Of a stretch of 64,000 nucleotides of DNA, positions 56,938-64,000 are shown piece after piece. The stretch lies in the NCBI RefSeq assembly GCF_030812595.1, contig NZ_JAUSSZ010000002.1, positions 62,001-126,000 on the forward strand, given 5' to 3'. How positions within the stretch are numbered: position 1 is the first letter of the stretch; each line of letters opens with the position of its first letter. The translations under genes were made by a program, and so were the position numbers. The DNA is from Arthrobacter bambusae (GTDB lineage Bacteria > Actinomycetota > Actinomycetes > Actinomycetales > Micrococcaceae). The notes beneath the pieces were generated by a model, which did not search any database, had not been told where the DNA came from, and was given only the letters and a program-made list of their open reading frames with translations.

Positions 56938-58986
56938 ATGAACAACAGATCCGCCAGGCTCACCGTGCCGGTGGGAATCGTGGGCATCGTGCTGCTGCTG
57001 GTGGTTCCCGTTCCGGCGCCGCTGCTGGACTTCCTGATCGTCTGCAACATCCTGCTCGCCCTGTTGGTCCTGCTCACCAGCATGTTCGTCAAGAAGCCCC
57101 TGGATTTCTCCGTCTTCCCGTCCTTGCTCCTCGTGGCTACGCTGTTCCGCCTGGGGCTCAACGTCGCATCCACCCGACTGGTGCTGGGGCAAGGATTCGC
57201 CGGCCAAGTGATCGACGCGTTCGGCAAGGTCACTGTGGGCGGCTCCATGATCATCGGGGCCGTGGTGTTCCTGATCCTGGTGGTCATCCAGTTCGTCGTG
57301 GTCACCAAAGGCGCCGAACGCGTGGCCGAGGTGGGGGCACGGTTCACCCTGGATGCCATGCCCGGCAAGCAAATGGCCATCGACGCAGACCTCAACGCCG
57401 GCCTCATCACGGACGCCCAGGCCCGCAAGCGCCGCGCGGAAGTGTCCGCCGAGGCGGACTTTTACGGCGCCATGGACGGTGCCTCGAAGTTCGTCAAGGG
57501 CGATGCGATCGCGGGCATCATCATTATCATCATCAACTTCGTTGGCGGCATTGCCATCGGCGTGCTGCAGCGCGGCATGAATGTTGGCGATGCCCTGAAC
57601 TCCTTTGGCCTGCTGACGATGGGCGATGGGCTCGTCACCCAGATCCCGGCCCTCCTCATGGCCGTGTCCACGGGTATGATCGTCACCCGGTCCAACGCCG
57701 AGGAAGACATGGGCCGCACGGCCTCGTCGCAGCTCATGCAGTCGCCCAATGCCTTGCTGATTGCGGGAGTAGCCGCGGCGGCCATGGCCCTCATCCCCGG
57801 CATGCCCATCCTGCCGTTCCTGCTGGTAGGCGCCCTTTTGCTGATCGCTTCCAGGCGACTCGCGGCGCAGCAGAAGAAGCAGCTCGAGATTGAGGACGCC
57901 GAGGAAGCTGCCACCCAACGGTCCGAAGAAGACCCCAACGAGCGGCTCATGCAGGACATGCGCGTCCACCCCGTCGAGATCCTGTTGGCGCCGGACCTGG
58001 TGGACATGGTCTCCGGCGCCTCGGACGACCTGCTGGCCCGTGTCCGTTCCCTGCGCCACAAGATCGCCATGGAGCTGGGGATCGTGATTCCGCCCGTCCG
58101 CACCCGCGACAACGTCGAGCTGCCCCCGGCCACCTATGCCATCCGGATTGCCGGTGTGGAAGCGGGACGCGGCACGGCGCCGTCGGGCAGGCTGCTTGCC
58201 CTCGGTGATTACCTCGACGCGCTGCCCGGTACGTCCACGGTGGAACCGGTCTTCGGGCTTGCCGGAAAATGGATTCCAGCCGAGATGCGCCACAGTGCGG
58301 AAATGACCGGGGCAACCGTGATCGACCGGGTTTCGGTGCTGGTGACCCACTTGTCGTCGATTGTCACCGCCAACGCCGCAAGGCTCCTCACCCGCGAGGA
58401 CGTCAGGGTTCTGACGGAAGGCTTGCGCAAGCAGAGCCCTGCCGCCGTCGAGGAACTCATCCCCGGGCTGATGTCCCTTGCCGAGGTGCAGCGCGTGCTA
58501 CAGGGCCTCCTTGAAGAACAGGTCCCCATCAACGATCTTCCGCGCATTTACGAAGCACTCGCCCTGAGGGCCAAGGTTTCCACCGAGCCCGAGGGCCTGA
58601 TCGAAACCGCCCGGCAGTCCCTGGGACCAGCGCTCGCAGCCAAGTTCCTGGACGGCACGGTGCTCAACGTGGTCATGATCGATCCGCTCCTGGAACAGTC
58701 CATGCTCGAGGACATGCGACCGGCCGAAGGGGGTACCCAGATCGTCATGAACCAAGCTCGCTTGGACGCCGTCCTGGCCTCCGTACAGACGTCGGTGGAG
58801 GCCGCAGCCAATGCAGGACGGCAAGCCGTCCTGGTCTGCGCTCCGGCGCTCCGGCCGGCGGTCCGGCGTCTCGTGGCAGCTGCCGACGGCGGTGTTCCCG
58901 TGTTGTCCTACCGCGAAGTGACGTCCGCAAACATCCAGATCGAAACCGTGGGGGTGGTCCGCCATGCCGAAGCAATACAGTCCTAG
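56938..58986 (+). CDS. flhA: Flagellar export gate protein FlhA
   Basis: 682 residues. Eight membrane helices in the first 310 residues, the FHIPEP-like loop (ERVAEVGARFTLDAMPGKQMAIDADLNAGLI, EADFYGAMDGASKFVKGDAIAG), then a cytoplasmic domain with DRVSVLVTHLSSIVTANAARLLTREDV and EELIPGLMSLAEVQRVLQGLL. It forms the nonameric docking ring for chaperone-substrate complexes. It overlaps the next gene by 23 bases. Confidence 0.97.
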   Translation: MNNRSARLTVPVGIVGIVLLLVVPVPAPLLDFLIVCNILLALLVLLTSMFVKKPLDFSVFPSLLLVATLFRLGLNVASTRLVLGQGFAGQVIDAFGKVTVGGSMIIGAVVFLILVVIQFVVVTKGAERVAEVGARFTLDAMPGKQMAIDADLNAGLITDAQARKRRAEVSAEADFYGAMDGASKFVKGDAIAGIIIIIINFVGGIAIGVLQRGMNVGDALNSFGLLTMGDGLVTQIPALLMAVSTGMIVTRSNAEEDMGRTASSQLMQSPNALLIAGVAAAAMALIPGMPILPFLLVGALLLIASRRLAAQQKKQLEIEDAEEAATQRSEEDPNERLMQDMRVHPVEILLAPDLVDMVSGASDDLLARVRSLRHKIAMELGIVIPPVRTRDNVELPPATYAIRIAGVEAGRGTAPSGRLLALGDYLDALPGTSTVEPVFGLAGKWIPAEMRHSAEMTGATVIDRVSVLVTHLSSIVTANAARLLTREDVRVLTEGLRKQSPAAVEELIPGLMSLAEVQRVLQGLLEEQVPINDLPRIYEALALRAKVSTEPEGLIETARQSLGPALAAKFLDGTVLNVVMIDPLLEQSMLEDMRPAEGGTQIVMNQARLDAVLASVQTSVEAAANAGRQAVLVCAPALRPAVRRLVAAADGGVPVLSYREVTSANIQIETVGVVRHAEAIQS

Positions 58987-59890
58987 ATACCAGCTCAAAG
59001 GCGCATCCCTGGAGGCCATCCGGGTGAAGGCCGAGCAGCAGTACGGTCCCGGGGCGCGCATCGTCTCGGCCGAGAAAGTCACCAATCCGGGGATCGCCGG
59101 GCTCTTCGCGGCAAACCGCTACGAGGCCACCATCGAGGTCCCGGCAGGTGGCACAAGCCTCATCCCAGGCGGCCCTGCGCACGCTTTGCAGGGACCCGCC
59201 ATCGCCGCGCTCCTGGAGCAAGCCGACGCGGCCGAGATGGACCTGCACCGGCCCTCCGAAGGTGTGTCCGCCGCAGTTGTTTCAACTGCCTCCCCGGATT
59301 TCGCCGGGATGTTGGAGCAGCTAGGAAAGGAGTTCGAAGCGCCGGGCTCCGCCGTCGGGCACGCTGTTCCAGTGCCGGTACCTGTTCCGCTAGCCGGCAG
59401 CGGCAACCTCATCATCGTGGTTGGCCTGGGCGACGCCGCTTTGGGACCGGCACTGGACATGTCCATCGCTGAGGGCGGTTCCGACGTGCGGACAGCCGGA
59501 GCGTTGACCGCTTTCGGGCACCTTCACGTGGCGGGGCGCCAGGGCGCGACTGCGGCGCGAGCCCAAGCCGTGCTCACCGGCCAAACCGTGCTGGTGGCCT
59601 ATGGGCTCGGCAGGCCGGGCGAAGCCGCGACGCATGCGGCGGCCATCGCGGCCCTGGCCCCGGACCAGTTGTGGCTCGCTGCTGACGCCGGACGGAAGGC
59701 CGAAGACACTGCGGCATGGGTACGGGCGCTGACTACCGCGCTGGCCGCCGAGCGTGTCCTCGTTGATGCCCTTGCTGTTTTCGGCGCGTCGGAGACCGGA
59801 AGTCCCGAGACGGTCAACGGACTCGGCCTCCCCATCGGGTGGGTGGACGGCAAGCCAGCCCGCGTTGCAGTGCTCGGAAAGGTAGATTGA
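58964..59890 (+). CDS. FlhF-like protein lacking the GTPase P-loop
   Basis: 308 residues. The N-terminus matches the FlhF leader domain (YQLKGASLEAIRVKAEQQYGPGARIVSAEKV). After a linker, the SRP-GTPase-like region begins at 148 (NLIIVVGLGDAALGPALD), where a GxxGxGKTT P-loop should be; Gly-Lys-Thr is missing. Later strands survive: LWLAADAGRKAED, and VFGASETGSPETVNGLGLPIGWVDGKPA, which aligns with the TKLDETGS...LPI..VTDGQ end of FlhF. It sits in the flhF position between flhA and csrA. GTP binding is probably lost; a placement scaffold role is inferred. Confidence 0.78.
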   Translation: MPKQYSPRYQLKGASLEAIRVKAEQQYGPGARIVSAEKVTNPGIAGLFAANRYEATIEVPAGGTSLIPGGPAHALQGPAIAALLEQADAAEMDLHRPSEGVSAAVVSTASPDFAGMLEQLGKEFEAPGSAVGHAVPVPVPVPLAGSGNLIIVVGLGDAALGPALDMSIAEGGSDVRTAGALTAFGHLHVAGRQGATAARAQAVLTGQTVLVAYGLGRPGEAATHAAAIAALAPDQLWLAADAGRKAEDTAAWVRALTTALAAERVLVDALAVFGASETGSPETVNGLGLPIGWVDGKPARVAVLGKVD

Positions 59891-59894
59891 GGGG

Positions 59895-60143
59895 ATGCTG
59901 GTACTGACACGCAAGCCGGGCGAACAGATCATGATTGGTGAGGACATAGTCATCACCGTCATGGAAGGCCGCGGCGACGGCGTGCGGATCGGGATCGAGG
60001 CGCCCCGCGGCGTGTCCATCCAGCGTCGCGAAGTCGTTGAGGCGATCGCCGCGGCCAACCTCGCTGCTGCCCAGGCCGGCCCCGATGCCGAGGAGCTCGT
60101 TGCCGGGCTGCGCCCGCCTGTCCGGCAGCCACGCAAGGAGTAG
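59895..60143 (+). CDS. csrA: Carbon storage regulator CsrA
   Basis: 82 residues, about 20 longer than E. coli CsrA through a C-terminal tail (PDAEELVAGLRPPVRQPRKE). Core MLVLTRKPGEQIMIGEDIVITVMEGRGDGVRIGIEAPRGVSIQRREVVEAI keeps the L-TRK N-terminus and the RNA-contacting Arg in VSIQRREV. As a dimer it binds GGA motifs in mRNA leaders. Likely target is the fliC leader; antagonist FliW is at 6.9 kb. Four bases after the flhF-like gene. Confidence 0.96.
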   Translation: MLVLTRKPGEQIMIGEDIVITVMEGRGDGVRIGIEAPRGVSIQRREVVEAIAAANLAAAQAGPDAEELVAGLRPPVRQPRKE

Positions 60144-60152
60144 GCCCGGCTT

Positions 60153-60755
60153 CTAAGCCAGGCCCAGGAACTCCGCGAGGAGAGGCAGGGAGCAATCCCT
60201 CGTCACGGCCAGGGCCCGCTCAATATTGGCGTTTTCCGTCAGGAACGCAACGTCATCCACCGCGCCGGCACGCGCGAGCGTTCCCGGTGACGCCGTGGCG
60301 ATATTGTCGCTCGGCTGCACTGGGCCGGGCTCCGGGTTCCCGGCGTCTTGAGGCGCCAGCTGGAGAGCGTTGACGTTGGCGGCCGCTGCCGTTTCGACCT
60401 GCTTGAACAACAGGACGAGTTCACGGTGGTGTTCCTGGAGCAATTCCGGCCAGACTCCGGGAGGGGCCACTGAGGCGATCTTCGGCAAGGTGGCGTTCGC
60501 GGACAGGCACCATTCGATGGCCAAGGCCGAGGACTCGATGTTCCGGGCGAGCGTGTCGAACCGCAGGTTCTCCAGTGCCTTTTCCACGTCGGCGGCGGTG
60601 AATTTGAGCCAATGCCAATTGCCTGCCCGAACGTGCAGCAGCTGTGTTTCGAGCCGGTACAACAGCAGTTCCAGCTGTCTCCGCTCGCGCCACAGCGTCG
60701 CCGATAGCTCGTCCGCCCCCACGGTTCCCCATTCCCCGCGTGGCCTGCGGAACAT
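60153..60755 (-). CDS. Second FlgN-family chaperone-like protein
   Basis: 200 residues from the first ATG; a GTG at 60722 with GGGGAA upstream (VGADELSATLWRERRQLELLLYRLETQLL) may be the true start, giving 189. It shares the opening ELSAxLWRER-LLxLLxxxLE pattern and overall helical plan with the flgN at 9.7 kb but has diverged elsewhere. It is convergent with csrA and divergent from fliA. Possible roles are a chaperone for another exported substrate or a partner of a regulator. Confidence 0.8.
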   Translation of the reverse strand: MFRRPRGEWGTVGADELSATLWRERRQLELLLYRLETQLLHVRAGNWHWLKFTAADVEKALENLRFDTLARNIESSALAIEWCLSANATLPKIASVAPPGVWPELLQEHHRELVLLFKQVETAAAANVNALQLAPQDAGNPEPGPVQPSDNIATASPGTLARAGAVDDVAFLTENANIERALAVTRDCSLPLLAEFLGLA

Positions 60756-60945
60756 GGTTCCGAGGCCTGTTTTGGATCTTTTTCATGAGCGTACACGCAT
60801 TGTTATTTTTCAGGTGGTATGTTCACTGAATACATGTCTGTTCCGTGTAATCTTCGGCACGTTGCATCGTCTCAGCAGCTCGCCCATGAAGCCCTAGGAA
60901 TCAGGCTTTTGTAACTCAATAAACGGGTCTCATGGGGGGACTAAC
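60756..60945. promoter_or_regulatory. A/T-rich divergent promoter region between flgN copy 2 and fliA
   Basis: 190 bases, much richer in A/T than the flanks (TTATTTTTCAGGTGGTATGTTCACTGAATACATG...). It must serve the minus-strand flgN copy and the plus-strand sigma gene. No sigma-28-type site is seen, which suggests fliA is transcribed by a housekeeping or other sigma. Confidence 0.45.
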
Positions 60946-61764
60946 TTGAATCGCGAAGAACGCAACGAGCTTGTGCTGCAGCACCTGCCGCTCGTTGGCT
61001 ATTTGGTATCGGAGCTCTGCGCGAGAGCTTCTCATTTGTCACGCGACGATTTCGCATCGGTAGGGTCCTTGGCGTTGATAACGTCCGCAGACTCCTTCGA
61101 TCCGGCCCTCGGAGTCCCCTTTGGCGCATTTGCGCGTCGGCGGATCGTCGGAGCCTTTGCGGACGAGATGCGGGCCAGCGACTGGGCCACACGATCTGCC
61201 CGCAAACGCATCAAAGAAACCATGTCGGTCCAGGAAACGCTCTCCGGTGTCCTTGGCCGTACTCCTTCGGTCGCCGAAACCGCGTCAGCCTTGGGCGTCG
61301 AACGCAGTGTGGTGGAAGCCGCCCTGGCCGATGCGGCACGGACGCTCTCACCGCTGGACGACGTCGTCGTGGACACCGTCGCCGCCGATACGATCTCTCC
61401 GGAGCACTCAGTCCTGGCTGATGAGCGGCTCAAGTACCTCCGCGCCGCGGTCGAGGCCCTGCCCGAGAAGATGCGTTACGTCGTCGAGGAGGTCTATTTC
61501 GCGGGGCGGACCGTCAAGGAGCTCGCCGAGGAACTCGGTTCCACGCACGCGGCGGTCTCCCAGCAGCGTGCCGAGGGCATCCGCCTCATGCGGGACGGAC
61601 TGTCCGCCCATTACGCGGACGATCCCGAGCAATCCTTCGAGCCCCAGTCGCGCATTACTGCCCGACGCCGGCACGACTACCTTTCGACGCTTGCCACAGC
61701 GACTTTGGGCGGAATCACCCGTACTTTCAGCTCCCCGGATGCTGCCTTGAACCGCGCTGTCTAG
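60946..61764 (+). CDS. fliA: Sigma-28 family sigma factor (FliA/WhiG type)
   Basis: 272 residues, TTG start six bases after GGGGGGA. Region 2: HLPLVGYLVSELCARASHLSRDDFASVGSLALITSADSFDPALGVPFGAFARRRIVGAFADEMRASDW. Region 3: TMSVQETLSGVLGRTPSVAETASALGV. Region 4: ALPEKMRYVVEEVYFAGRTVKELAEELGSTHAAVSQQRAEGIRLMRDGL. It lacks region 1.1, as expected. A C-terminal tail of about 55 residues follows region 4. The five sigma-28-type sites in this window are its likely targets. No flgM anti-sigma gene is seen. Confidence 0.93.
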   Translation: MNREERNELVLQHLPLVGYLVSELCARASHLSRDDFASVGSLALITSADSFDPALGVPFGAFARRRIVGAFADEMRASDWATRSARKRIKETMSVQETLSGVLGRTPSVAETASALGVERSVVEAALADAARTLSPLDDVVVDTVAADTISPEHSVLADERLKYLRAAVEALPEKMRYVVEEVYFAGRTVKELAEELGSTHAAVSQQRAEGIRLMRDGLSAHYADDPEQSFEPQSRITARRRHDYLSTLATATLGGITRTFSSPDAALNRAV

Positions 61765-61782
61765 GCTCCACGCCTAGAAGCG
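61755..61782. terminator. Weak stem-loop between fliA and MFS gene
   Basis: CTAGGC (61761-61766) / GCCTAG (61772-61777), extended by GCGC/GCGC outside, overlapping the fliA stop codon. Between two convergent genes; no clear T run. Confidence 0.4.
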
Positions 61783-61800
61783 CGGTGGTGCAGCTTTTGC

Positions 61801-63342
61801 CTACTTTGCGGTCGGCACGCGGCGGAGCACGACGGCGGCAAGGACTGCCGCTCCGGCCATCAGTACCAGCCCGATCGCTGCCGTGACGTGGACGCCCGAT
61901 TCAAAGGCGGCACGTGCTGCGGCGGTCAGGGCGTCCCCCAATGGCTGGGGCAGTGTGGCCGCGGCCTCCATGGCTCCGGCGAGCGTCTCCCGCGAGCGTT
62001 CGGCCGCGTGGCCGGCCAGTTCGCCCGGAAGCAACAAGTGGTGTTGGTAGGACGATGTCAGGATGGAGCCAAGCACGGCTGTGCCCAGCAACGATCCCAG
62101 TTCGTAACCCGTTTCGGAGACAGCCGAGGCCGCGCCCGCCTTGTCCGCAGGAACCGCCCCGAGGATCAGGTCGTTGGAGATGGTCTCCGCTGAGCCAACC
62201 CCGATGGCGAGTAGTAGGAGCGCCGTCAAAAGGTATCCCGGACCCTGGCTGTGGTTGCCCAGGGCGGCCACGAGGTATCCCGCCGCGCTCAAGGCCAGCC
62301 CCGATGCCACCACCAGGCCAGGGCGGATCCGCTTGACCAGTGGAACCACCACGAGGCCCGCCACGATGGTGGCCAGCAGTGCCGGAACCATCGTGATCCC
62401 CGCCTGCATGGGGGATTGGCCTTCGACGAGTTGCACATGCTGCGCGAAGAAGTAGATGAAGCCCGTCATGGAGAACAGGGACAGGACGTTGGCGGTGATA
62501 GCCGTGCTGAAGACCTTGTTCCCGAAAAGTTTCACGTCCAACATGGGTGACGCCAGTGAGCGCTGCCGGCGGACGAAGACGATTCCCATGGCGAGGCCGA
62601 ACGCCACGCAGGCCGCGGGTCCAGGACCCAAGCCGTGCACGGCCGTCTCCTTGATCCCGTAGACGACGGGCGCCATGGTCAAGATGGACAGCGCAACGCT
62701 GGGTACGTCCGGCCTGCCCGGGTTGCGGTCCTTGGACTCGGGGATGAGGAACGGACCGAAAGCAAGGAGGGGGAGCAGGAGCGGCACTACGACCAGGAAC
62801 ACGGCTCCCCACCAGAAGTGCTCCACGAGCCAGCCGCCGAAGATCGGCCCGAGCGCGGCACCGCCGGAGAATCCCGCGGCCCATACGGCCACGGCGAGCC
62901 GGCGGCGGTTCGGATCCGGGAAGATGTTGCGGATCAGGGACAGGGTGGACGGCATGATCATGGCTCCGAAGATGCCCATGCCGGCACGCCCTCCAATGAT
63001 CCACTCAGGGGACGGCGCAAAAGCGGTCACCGCGGAAACCGCGGCGAAGCCCGTGCTGCCGATCAACAGCAAGCGGCGGCGGCCGATCCTGTCTCCCAGG
63101 TTTCCCATGGACACCAGCAGGGCCGCGAGAACCAGCGCATAGGCATCAACGATCCACAGCAGCTGCACGCCCCCGACATCCAGCGACCTGGCGATTTCCG
63201 GCAACGCGAACGTCAGCGCCGTATTGTCCACAGCGACCAGCAGCACGGGGAACATCAGGAGTGCCAAGGCGGCCCAATCACGCCACGGGGCGGATTGGAT
63301 CGACGGGGTGCGGGGGTGCTGGGTTGTGGACGGGCTGAACAT
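61801..63342 (-). CDS. MFS drug exporter, DHA2 (14-helix) type
   Basis: 513 residues from the ATG at 63342 (MFSPSTTQHPRTP); the 75-codon upstream extension crosses the operator and the TetR gene start. Fourteen hydrophobic segments. Motif A variant GNLGDRIGRRRLLLIG, motif B region GGRAGMGIFGAMIMPSTLSLI, motif C region AVWAAGFSGGAALGPIFGGWLVE, plus the N-terminal VAVDNTALTFALPEIARSL typical of QacA/SmvA-like proton antiporters. Divergent TetR gene and shared palindrome indicate drug-inducible control. Confidence 0.93.
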   Translation of the reverse strand: MFSPSTTQHPRTPSIQSAPWRDWAALALLMFPVLLVAVDNTALTFALPEIARSLDVGGVQLLWIVDAYALVLAALLVSMGNLGDRIGRRRLLLIGSTGFAAVSAVTAFAPSPEWIIGGRAGMGIFGAMIMPSTLSLIRNIFPDPNRRRLAVAVWAAGFSGGAALGPIFGGWLVEHFWWGAVFLVVVPLLLPLLAFGPFLIPESKDRNPGRPDVPSVALSILTMAPVVYGIKETAVHGLGPGPAACVAFGLAMGIVFVRRQRSLASPMLDVKLFGNKVFSTAITANVLSLFSMTGFIYFFAQHVQLVEGQSPMQAGITMVPALLATIVAGLVVVPLVKRIRPGLVVASGLALSAAGYLVAALGNHSQGPGYLLTALLLLAIGVGSAETISNDLILGAVPADKAGAASAVSETGYELGSLLGTAVLGSILTSSYQHHLLLPGELAGHAAERSRETLAGAMEAAATLPQPLGDALTAAARAAFESGVHVTAAIGLVLMAGAAVLAAVVLRRVPTAK

Positions 63343-63348
63343 GTCGAT

Positions 63349-63374
63349 AACTGTACCGTCTGGACGGTATAGTT
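63349..63374. promoter_or_regulatory. TetR operator between MFS pump and regulator
   Basis: TACCGTC (63354-63360) TG GACGGTA (63363-63369) is perfect. AACT/AGTT extend it outward with one mismatched pair, to 26 bp. It lies 6 bases upstream of the MFS start and 36 bases before the TetR start. Confidence 0.75.
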
Positions 63375-63410
63375 TCAACTCGAGAATCGGACTGCGCATC
63401 GAACTAAGGA

Positions 63411-63971
63411 ATGATGGACACCATGCCGCGAAAACCTGTTGCCCGGGACGCTGTCCTGGATGCCTTTGAAGCCCTGCTGATCGAGGTGGGGGAGCGGGCT
63501 GCCACTTTGGACGCTGTCGCAAAGCGTGCGGGGGTCTCCAAGGGGGGATTGCTCTACCATTTTCCAAACAAGGAAGCCATGATCAGCTCGTTGCTCGAAC
63601 GCATGGACCGCCTCGCCGCGCTGGACATCGAGGCAATGAAGGCGGCCCCTGAAGGCGCGGCCGCGTTCTTCATCAAGACCTCACTGTGGGCGGACAGCCC
63701 CTTGGACAGGGTGTTCGTGGCGGCCACGCGGCTGGCGGAAGTAGCCCACGAGGAAACCCGCAGGCGTTTTGCGGGGATCCAGGAACAATGGCTTGACGTG
63801 CTCGCCAAGGAAGTGGGACCCGAGATGGCCAAGGCGGTCCGGTACATGGGCGATGGGCTTTACTTCAACGCAATGCTTGAAGGCGGCGTCGGGGAGACGG
63901 AAGTCAAGGCCAGTGCGAGGAGCGCCGACGTCGATGCGCTGCTGGCCGCCGTCGAACGCCTCCGTAGCTGA
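63411..63971 (+). CDS. TetR family repressor
   Basis: 186 residues. N-terminal HTH: AVLDAFEALLIEVGERAATLDAVAKRAGVSKGGLLYHFPNKEAMISSLLERM. The C-terminal ligand domain is helical (FIKTSLWADSPLDRVFVAATRLAEVAHEETRRRFAGI). ATGs at 63411, 63414 and 63423 compete as starts; AAGGA directly precedes the first, which favours a later one. It is divergent from the MFS pump and probably represses both through the dyad at 63349-63374. Confidence 0.93.
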   Translation: MMDTMPRKPVARDAVLDAFEALLIEVGERAATLDAVAKRAGVSKGGLLYHFPNKEAMISSLLERMDRLAALDIEAMKAAPEGAAAFFIKTSLWADSPLDRVFVAATRLAEVAHEETRRRFAGIQEQWLDVLAKEVGPEMAKAVRYMGDGLYFNAMLEGGVGETEVKASARSADVDALLAAVERLRS

Positions 63972-64000
63972 GTGCCAGGAAAGCCGAGCGGCTCGCGGAC

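Noticed and set aside
56893-58350. 485-codon minus-strand frame opposite flhA
   Set aside because: His/Asp/Gly-rich shadow of flhA codons.
60698-60710. GCCGATAG on the plus strand as a promoter for fliA
   Set aside because: It lies inside the second flgN gene, with no matching -35 and about 240 bases from fliA.
63343-63567. 75-codon upstream extension of the MFS pump
   Set aside because: It would cover the TetR operator and the start of the divergent TetR gene; the ATG at 63342 gives a normal length.

Overview
The window is high-GC DNA with GTG and TTG starts, short ATGA/GTGA gene overlaps and actinobacterial families (DUF4193, DUF222-HNH, AMIN-like secreted protein, IdeR-type iron box). 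Together these suggest a motile Arthrobacter-like member of the Micrococcaceae. Species cannot be fixed from sequence alone.

Layout. 1-6.4 kb: end of an ABC importer ATPase, a glycerophosphodiesterase/inositol-phosphatase fusion, DUF6454, DUF4193, an AMIN-like secreted protein and an APC permease. 6.4-6.9 kb: a non-coding stretch with a perfect dyad and an eight-copy repeat array of about 32 bp period. 6.9-23.7 kb: first flagellar block, fliW-flgL-flgK-flgN on the minus strand, divergent from fliC, fliD, fliS, a FliT-like gene, flgBC, fliEFGHIJ, a NlpC/P60 hydrolase, fliK, flgD and flgE. 23.7-47.3 kb: a non-flagellar block (sedolisin-like protease, arylsulfotransferase-like protein, two NCS1 permeases with two nitrilase-fold hydrolases and GntR/IclR regulators, PAP2-DedA-two-component operon, HNH protein, a decayed segment, patatin, ferric-iron ABC importer with an IdeR box, FetB-like permease). 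47.4-61.8 kb: second flagellar block, flbD-motA-motB, then a 2.4-kb interruption (AraC, molbindin, modA, VOC), then fliM-fliN-fliOPQR-flhB-flhA-flhF-like-csrA, a second flgN and the sigma factor fliA. 61.8-64 kb: DHA2-type MFS pump with a divergent TetR regulator.

How it works together. The window carries a nearly complete Gram-positive-style flagellum: export gate, ATPase complex, MS/C ring, rod, hook, filament, chaperones and stator. It has no che genes, no fliL and no separate flgF/flgG. A WhiG/FliA-family sigma factor is encoded at 60.9 kb. Five promoter-like sites of the form TAACG(n3)-N11-GCCGATAG (one or two mismatches each) lie just upstream of flgN, fliC, flgB, flbD and fliM, so a single sigma-28 regulon is visible by eye. 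CsrA and FliW are both present. The predicted flagellin mRNA leader starts with a hairpin that presents ACGGAT in its loop, and a second GGA motif forms the Shine-Dalgarno sequence. This is the architecture expected for CsrA-FliW control of flagellin translation.

Most unusual points: an FlhF homologue that has lost its P-loop, a NlpC/P60 hydrolase without a signal peptide inside the flagellar operon, two FlgN paralogues, a fliM message that looks leaderless, the GDPD-IMPase fusion, and several regulator-sized palindromes or direct repeats next to matching regulator genes.
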